Assembly: GCF_029873635.1 (NCBI RefSeq)
Contig: NC_080422.1
Location: 19,248,095-19,312,094 of the forward strand
Direction of reading: 5' to 3'
DNA: 64,000 nucleotides
Origin: Malania oleifera
Taxonomy: Eukaryota; Streptophyta; Magnoliopsida; Santalales; Ximeniaceae
The translations under genes and the position numbers were made by a program. The first letter of the stretch is position 1. Each line of letters opens with the position of its first letter. This document shows positions 57,801 through 64,000 of the stretch, piece after piece. The notes below the pieces were generated by a model. That model did not search any database and was not told the origin of the DNA. It saw only the letters and a list, made by a program, of their open reading frames with translations.

Positions 57801-59000
57801 ATAAAAGAACTGAAAGACTTGAAGGAGGCAGTTATGAATAGTGAAGATGAAAAGGGAAACACCAATACATTTGATCCAATGAAGCACATTGATGCCTACT
57901 TGCCCGTAAGAGTTAATGAACAGAGAGTGAGCAATCTGTTGCAATCCCTGTTTGTGGCAGCATCAGTATGTGCCGTGCCAATAATAAAGAAGATCCCTAC
58001 TTCAGTTCTGTGGGGTTACTTCGCCTACATGGCCATTGACAGCCTTCCTGGGAACCAGTTTTGGGAAAGGATGCTACTTCTTTTCATTTCTCCTGGAAGA
58101 CGATACAAGTAAGTCACCTTGTTATGTAGGAAGTTGTTCAATATGTTGTGTTGAAAATCAATTGAGATGAATCAGGATAGCACAAATCCACTGGGGTTTT
58201 TTTTTATTCATAGCTTAAAGAAAAATATCTAACTGTAAACTTTTCCACAGGGTCCTTGAAAGGGTTCATGCTTCTTTTGTGGAGTCAGTACCATTCAAAT
58301 ACATAGCTACATTTACGCTTTTCCAGTTCGTATATTTTCTGGTGTGTTTCGGAGTGACATGGATACCTATTGCTGGAATACTATTCCCCTTGCCCTTCTT
58401 CCTTCTTTTAAGCATAAGACAGCACATCCTGCCGAAGTTCTTTCCGCCACGTCATTTGTGGGAACTGGATGCAGCTGAGTATGAGGAAATTGCTGGTACT
58501 CCGAGACCGTCCCTCAGCTTCAATTTGCGGGTATGTGATTTCACATTGTTGGTGTTGTGGTTAACCTGTAATGCAAATGGTATTAATCCTCGATTTGTGT
58601 ACTTATCAGGAAGCAGAAGCACCTAGTTTTGTTGACGAAAATAGGGGGTTGGATATTTGTGACGCTGAGATCTTAGATGAGCTAACAACCAGCAGAGGGG
58701 AACTTAAACTCAGAACTGTAAGCTTTAATGAGAGGCGTGGCCAGGTACAGTACTAATCTTAATCCCTTTTCTAATCTAACAAGTATGCACCAATCCATCC
58801 GTCATGTTTCTTACCTTTGCACATTTTCACATCGATTATTTGATGTAATTGTATGCCATTGTGCAAATCATGTGTCATATATTGATCAACTTCTGCATGA
58901 AGGGATTTGATTATCCACATTTCTGCTAGAAGCCTGAAACTAAGATTTGTAAATTATTATGTCATTGCAGGTTCATCCAGGAGACAAGAGTGTAAAATGA
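54817..59000 (+). CDS. BOR4: Boron (borate) efflux transporter, BOR4-like
   Basis: Thirteen exons, all GT-AG, give a 670-residue protein: 54817-54920, 55020-55102, 55436-55628, 55760-55898, 55986-56151, 56231-56397, 56944-57117, 57205-57300, 57398-57523, 57789-58108, 58251-58530, 58610-58744, 58971-59000. The frame is open throughout. The product belongs to the plant BOR family of SLC4-like borate exporters, multi-pass proteins of the plasma membrane. Family blocks: [72 protein letters not shown]. Then [20 protein letters not shown], with Asp311 (the matching Asp in Arabidopsis BOR1 is needed for transport), [29 protein letters not shown] and [15 protein letters not shown]. The tail has [12 protein letters not shown] and [16 protein letters not shown], which place it with BOR4-7 rather than BOR1-3. 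BOR4 members export boron and give tolerance to excess. The symbol is by similarity only. The start is the first ATG after the leader acceptor and matches the family N-terminus (CYKEDW near residue 21). Confidence 0.92.
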
Positions 59001-59700
59001 GCAAGAGATAAGTTGGATCATGGTGGAAATGAGTGTCCACGATGATGATGACGATAACGATAAATTTAGGCAAAAGGGAGAATGATGTTATTGTTGGTTT
59101 ACACTATCACCCAATTGTTGGGAAAAAATGCCATTTTTGTTGTTTAATTTATTGATTAACCACGGGGTTAGAGCTGTTTATCACTGTGCAAATGTAAATG
59201 CTGTTCTGCAGTTAGGCGCTAATGGAGGGATTGTGAAGTTCCATTTTCACCATTATTGTGACAAGAAGGCCTTCTCTAACAAAATTTTAGCTGTCAAGGT
59301 GGTCAAATAAGGGGAGAACCTTTTCATTAGAAGTGGGAAGAAATGGGAGTTTCACTTTGTAAATTATGGAAAGCCACATTAAAAAATATGTATATATGAT
59401 AGCTGTCGTATGGCCTGAACATGTTGAAGAGAGAAGCTTTTCGTGAGGGGAATTTGCCTCTTTTAAATCATGAGAAGTTGCAATTATAAACATCATGTTA
59501 GCTGTCAAGCCGCCAAACACATAATAAAAAGGAAGGACCTTTTCAAGAGAAGGGGAAAACATAGGGGATGACAAAGGAGGATCCTCTGTTTTGATTGACA
59601 AAAGAAGATGAACGTTCTCCGTTGATCTGTTTAATTATTTATATGACATGTATTCTTAAAGAGCGGTTGAATGATTAGCTATAAAATATATTATCATTAT
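59001..59700 (+). other. Probable 3'UTR and flank of the BOR gene
   Basis: Sequence after the stop codon without a coding signal. An AATAAAA lies at about 59522, a possible polyadenylation signal. Small frames on either strand here show no family resemblance. Confidence 0.5.
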
Positions 59701-59983
59701 CTTAATACAATATAGTTATGTTTGATCACCCTCGTTATTTTTATTTATCATTTCCTCACCCTAAATTGTGGCTATGACATGAATCACATGATTTGTTTGA
59801 AGCATTTTCTTTTTATTTTTTTTGGCGTTGGAGTTTGGAGAATTTGGTGAAATTTTGAGCATGGGTATTGAGTTCAACTAAGTTATGAAAGAGATTATCA
59901 TACTAAAAATTGAAATAGATGCAAACCAATTTCTTGCACATTTTTTTACCTGCAATATTACTTTTTGTTTCATTTTTAAAAAT

Positions 59984-60430
59984 TGCATCGGCCCAACTAG
60001 CACTTGAAGAAAAAGGGACAAAAGAACACAATCAATCATAGTGGTCAAACCCCAAATCTAGTGCCTATATCCACTCTTTAAGGATGTGATCTTAACTATT
60101 ACAATAAGGGCGGCAAAGTTTGTTTGCTCTCGGTGCATATTAGCTTGATTTTGCTAACAAAATTGAAGCCCTTGTCGCCACAATCGTACATCTAAAATTT
60201 CAAGTCAATTAGAGTCCATTTGGTCGTCAATCGAGTATGCAAGTGGGTTTCTTCTTCTCTACATCTTTTTCGTCAAGCTGTTGCCAACCCTCTTTTTCTT
60301 CTTTTCTTTTAATTTCCAGCACACCCACTCGCACACACAACCCAAATTTCCTTTTAGTTATATATTTAATTTTTTTTTTTAATTTATAAATTATCCCTCT
60401 TTTTATTGTCGTGAGGAGGGATGCCCAGCA
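59984..60430 (-). mobile_element. 3' LTR of an antisense copia element (left edge uncertain)
   Basis: On the minus strand the LTR starts TGCTGGGCATCCCTCC right after the polypurine tract. The proposed end at TGCATCGG (plus strand, 59984) gives TG..CA termini and about 447 bp, but the partner LTR is outside the window so this end is a guess. Confidence 0.5.
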
Positions 60431-60443
60431 ATCTCCCCCTCCC
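60431..60443 (-). promoter_or_regulatory. Polypurine tract of the antisense copia element
   Basis: GGGAGGGGGAGAT on the minus strand directly precedes the LTR start. Confidence 0.75.
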
Positions 60444-60499
60444 TACTCGCGAGGAGACGTCTTGAAGACTTGCAGCCACATTGCAAAAGTCAAGCTTCC

Positions 60500-63400
60500 T
60501 ATGAGGTAACATCTTTGTCATCATAAAACTCCATTCTCATTCAAGTGAATTTCCTCAAGATGTATAAGTTTCTTCTCTAGTGTATCTCAAATCTAGTGAT
60601 ACCTCACCTCAATATGCTTCAATATCAAATGAAATGTTGAGTTCTTGCTAAGCTAAATTGTACTCTGGCTATCACAATGCAACATATAATTTTCTTTTTT
60701 AATGTTTAGCTCCCTTAAAAAAAATTTCATCTATAGGAGCTCCTTTGAAGCTTCAGTGATAATGATATATTCAGCCTCTATACTTGATAGGGTAATAGAT
60801 TTTTGTAGTTTTAATTGCCATGACATTGTGCCACCTGTAAAAGTCATCAAATGCCTAGATGTTAATTTTCTAAAGTCAACATCCCATGCCATGTCAGAGT
60901 TAGTGAAACCATTTAACTCGGGCTTTCCATTAGCAAAACATAGACAAACTTTAGATGTACCACTGAGATATTGAAGTATCCATTTCACCGCCTCCCAATG
61001 TTGTTTATCTAGATTAGAAAGAAAATGACTTACCACACCAATTGCATGAGCTATATCTGGTCTTATATATACCATGGCGTACATCAAACTACCAACTATA
61101 GAAGCATAAAGAACCTTTTCCATGTTCTCCTCTCCATCACTTGTAGGACACTCTTTAGAGCTGAACTTGAAATTACTTATAAGTCGAGAACTTACTAGCT
61201 TCGCATTGCTCATGTTGAAGTTTTCCAACACCTTTTCAATATACCTATCCTAAGAAAGCCAAAGCTTCATATGCTTCTTGTCATGAGATATTATCATGCC
61301 TAGAATTTGTTCTGTCGGCCTCAAGTCCTTCATTGCAAACAGTTTGCTCAACTTTTTTCTTTAGGTTAGCTATTTTCTTAGCATCATGACCAACAATCAA
61401 CATATCATTCACACAAAGCAAGAGAAGAATAAAATCATTACTATAAAATTTCTTAACGAAAGAACAATGATCAGAAGAAGTCTTACCATACCCATGTTGT
61501 GACATAAAAGATTCAAACTTCTTGTACCATTATCGTGGAGCTTGTTTTAGTTTATACAAGCTCTTTTCTATCTTACACACAAGATACTATTTACCTTTTT
61601 CTTCAAATCCTTCAGGTTGTTCCATGTAGTTTTCCTTATGCAAGTCACCATGTAAGAAGGGAGTCTTCACATCAAGTTGTTCAACCTCCAAGTTCAAACT
61701 TGCAGTGAGGTTAAGAATCACTCTGATAGAAGACATCTTGACCACAAGAGAAAAGATTTCCTAAAAATCAATGTCTTTTCTCTGACCAAAACCCTTGACC
61801 ACCAATCTTGCCTTGTACCTAAGTTGTGAATTAGTTCTATCATTCTTCAACCTAAACACCCATTTGTTCTTGAGTGCTCTCTTGCCCTTGGTCAACTTTA
61901 CTAGCTTATAGGTCTTATTGTCACCTAGAGATTTCATCGTTTCATGCATAGCTTTCAGCCACACTTTCTTATGATCATAAGCTATAACTTCTTCAAAGCA
62001 CTAAGGTTCTCCCCCATCAGTGAAGTTACACACAGTTCCTAAAGTAATATTTTGTATTTTGGTGATGCTCTTTAGTGGATCTTCTAAGTGGAGGTGCTAC
62101 TAGTGGTTCTAAAATAGGCTAGCCAATTTAGTTTTCTATAACTTCCCCATTCAGTAATTATTCAACTTGGCTTTCTATGACTTCATCATTCAGTAATGGC
62201 TCATCAACATCAATGTCACCACCTTCTTACCTATCTCCCCTATAATCATCATTCACCATGGTAAAAGTATCTAAAATAGGAATAATAGGCTTTATCAAAG
62301 TGTATTTTGGCTTCTCTACTTTCTTGTCAAAATCTTCAAGTGTTTGGTCTTCAAGGAATATAACATTCCTAGTTTTAATTAGCTTATTATTAATATGAAC
62401 CCACAACCTGTAACCAAACTCTTCATGTACATAACCTAGGAGGATACACTGTCTTGACTTGCTGTCTAACTTGGATCTATCATCTTTGGGAATGTGAACA
62501 AAAGTCCTACAACCAAAAAAACTGAGATGATCATAAGAGACATCCTTCTTTGTCCATACTCTTTTTGATACATCTCCTTGTAGAGAAACTAATGAATAAA
62601 GATTAATCAAATCCACTGCAATATGCATAACTTCACCCCAAAATGGCTTAGCCATTTTTGTATGAGATAACATACATCTAATTCTAGCAGTAATGGTCCT
62701 GTTCATCCTCTCTACAACTCTATTATATTGAGGTGTCTTAGGAAAAAATTTTGAAGCTTCATGTATGTTCTCTACAATATGCCTTAAAAGGTCCTCCCCC
62801 ATTATCCGCTCCAAAACATCTTAATTTCTTTCTTGTCTCTTTCAACACTAAAATGGAAGTTCTTGAATGTTTAAAGCACATGGTCTTTTGTCTTCAAAGT
62901 ATAGGCCCACACTTTCCTGGAACAATCATCAATAAAGGTAACCAAGTACAAAGCACCACCTAATGTCCTGTCACTCATTAATCAAACATCCATATGCACA
63001 AGATCAAGAATATTAGATTTTCTATATGAAGGAGATCTATGAAAAGAAACACGATTTTTCTTACCAACCAAGCAATGAGTGCATGTCTTCAATCCCATAC
63101 CTTTCTCTAGAAGAAGCTTTCTTCTAGCAAGTGTCTCTAGGCCTTTCTCACTCAAGTGTCCAAGCCTTTTATGCCAAAGCTCTATAGAGGAATCTTCTAT
63201 TTCATTAACCTCCCTTGTGCACACTTTTACATGAGTAAGAAGATAAAACTGGGTTTTTTTCACCTTTTGCCACAACAAGAGATCATTTGATGAGCTTCAT
63301 TTTACTACCACAAAAATGATTGAAGTACTCTTCATCATCTAGGATACTTGTGGAGATCAATTGAAGTCTTAAATTTGGAACATTCTTGAGTAGTTGCTTA

Positions 63401-64000
63401 CTGCCAACATCTGTCACTAACCAAACATCCCCAATGCCAACAATTTAGGTTACAGCCTTATTAGCCATCCTCACATAACCATAGTCACCACTAGTGTAAG
63501 TTGCAAAGACATCACACCATGAAGAAATGTGGAAAGAAGTTCCTTAATCAACAAGCCAAGTATTGTTATGATATGATAAGTTTAAATTAGCATCATTGGA
63601 GATAATCATGACATCTTCATCAACTGCAGCTGTGTTTGGAGTCTCCTTTTCATCTTTCTGCTCATTTTTTGTCTCCACCTTTTTCTCTTTTAAATTTCTT
63701 GCAATTTTTCCTAATGTGCGCAAAACCTCCATATGGAAAAACTTAACAAACATGTTTGTCTCAAAAAATTACACAGAATAAAAAAGAAAAGAAAAAGAAA
63801 CACAGATAATGGACACTGGCACCCCATTTTATGGCTGCTTTATAGTATAACTTTGAATAACCATAATTTTGCGCTCTATGAAGTGAAGTTAAACTCTTTC
63901 CTCTTGACCTCTTCATTAAATAAACTCTCCTTGATTGTATTCATGTTAAGATTTGGTGTTGAATTATTTAATGTCACAATTAGAGTCTCATAATTATCCA
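60500..64000 (-). pseudogene. Copia (Tnt1-type) gag-pol remnant, antisense, leaves the window
   Basis: From right to left on the minus strand: gag UBN2 end (63995-63880, YETLIVTLNNSTPN, SLFNEEVKRKE). Zinc knuckle debris follows near 63740-63690 (HIRKNCKKFKRE in a shifted frame). The protease site near 63550 has its Ser replaced by a stop (TWLVD then stop then GTS). The pre-integrase motif LWHKRLGHLSEKGLETLARR lies near 63185-63125. The integrase end is at 62800-62650 (VVERMNRTITARIRCMLSH), then FFGCRTFVHIPKDDRSKLD and the capping domain. RT starts near 61960 (ALKNKWVFRLKND). Its catalytic motif reads VNDM instead of YVDD (near 61410). RNase H spans about 61010-60600, ending KHIEVRYH. Many stops and frameshifts: a dead copy of the Gag-PR-INT-RT-RH order. 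Confidence 0.9.

Overview
The window is nuclear DNA from a flowering plant, most likely a eudicot with a large, transposon-rich genome. The evidence is a spliced boron transporter with small GT-AG introns, a plant 26S proteasome subunit exon, long AT-rich spacers, and nested plant-type retrotransposons (RTE and L1 LINEs, Sirevirus and other Ty1/copia elements, Ty3/gypsy LTRs, TRIMs, SINEs, MITEs). The species cannot be named from the sequence. Only two host genes are supported. One is the last coding exon of a proteasome ATPase RPT6 gene (5872-6012, +). The other is a complete 13-exon BOR4-like boron transporter (54817-59000, +) with a probable 5'UTR intron.

Layout. 1-5.9 kb: an RTE LINE 3' end with a GGT/TTG tail, then an antisense L1 remnant split by a 1.05-kb hAT-like element, then the RPT6 exon. 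8.9-24.5 kb: a direct tandem duplication of 6.2 kb (8911-15134 and 15773-22007). Each copy carries a small TRIM, a truncated Sirevirus-like LTR, a SINE-like patch and a pol-less gag. The second copy runs on into a full 3' LTR ending at 24520. 25.3-27.1 kb: an ACGTCA-rich minisatellite and a degenerate Tnt1-type gag. 27.66-32.94 kb: a TRIM-sized LTR element (target-site duplication CATTT) into which a complete but dead 4.6-kb copia element inserted (target-site duplication CTCTG, unusual TG..CT ends). 35.5-42.5 kb: what looks like a giant gypsy solo LTR, itself split by a Sirevirus-like solo LTR. 42.8-52.5 kb: a SINE, AT-rich MITE-like repeats, a third-lineage Sirevirus-like solo LTR (minus strand), a gag scrap and a duplicated 0.52-kb block. 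53-59.7 kb: the BOR gene. 59.98-64 kb: the 3' part of an antisense copia element that leaves the window.

The BOR gene would supply plasma-membrane borate efflux, and RPT6 is part of the proteasome ATPase ring. Nothing links the two genes functionally. All retrotransposon reading frames seen here are broken.

The most unusual structure is a set of short palindrome arrays just upstream of the TATA box in the Sirevirus-like LTRs. Position and TATA sequence are conserved, but the palindrome differs between families (TCGTCGACGA in one, GGTCGACC in another). One of these palindromes also occurs at the edge of an apparently unrelated LTR-like block. No CRISPR array, tRNA, rRNA or organelle insertion was recognised.
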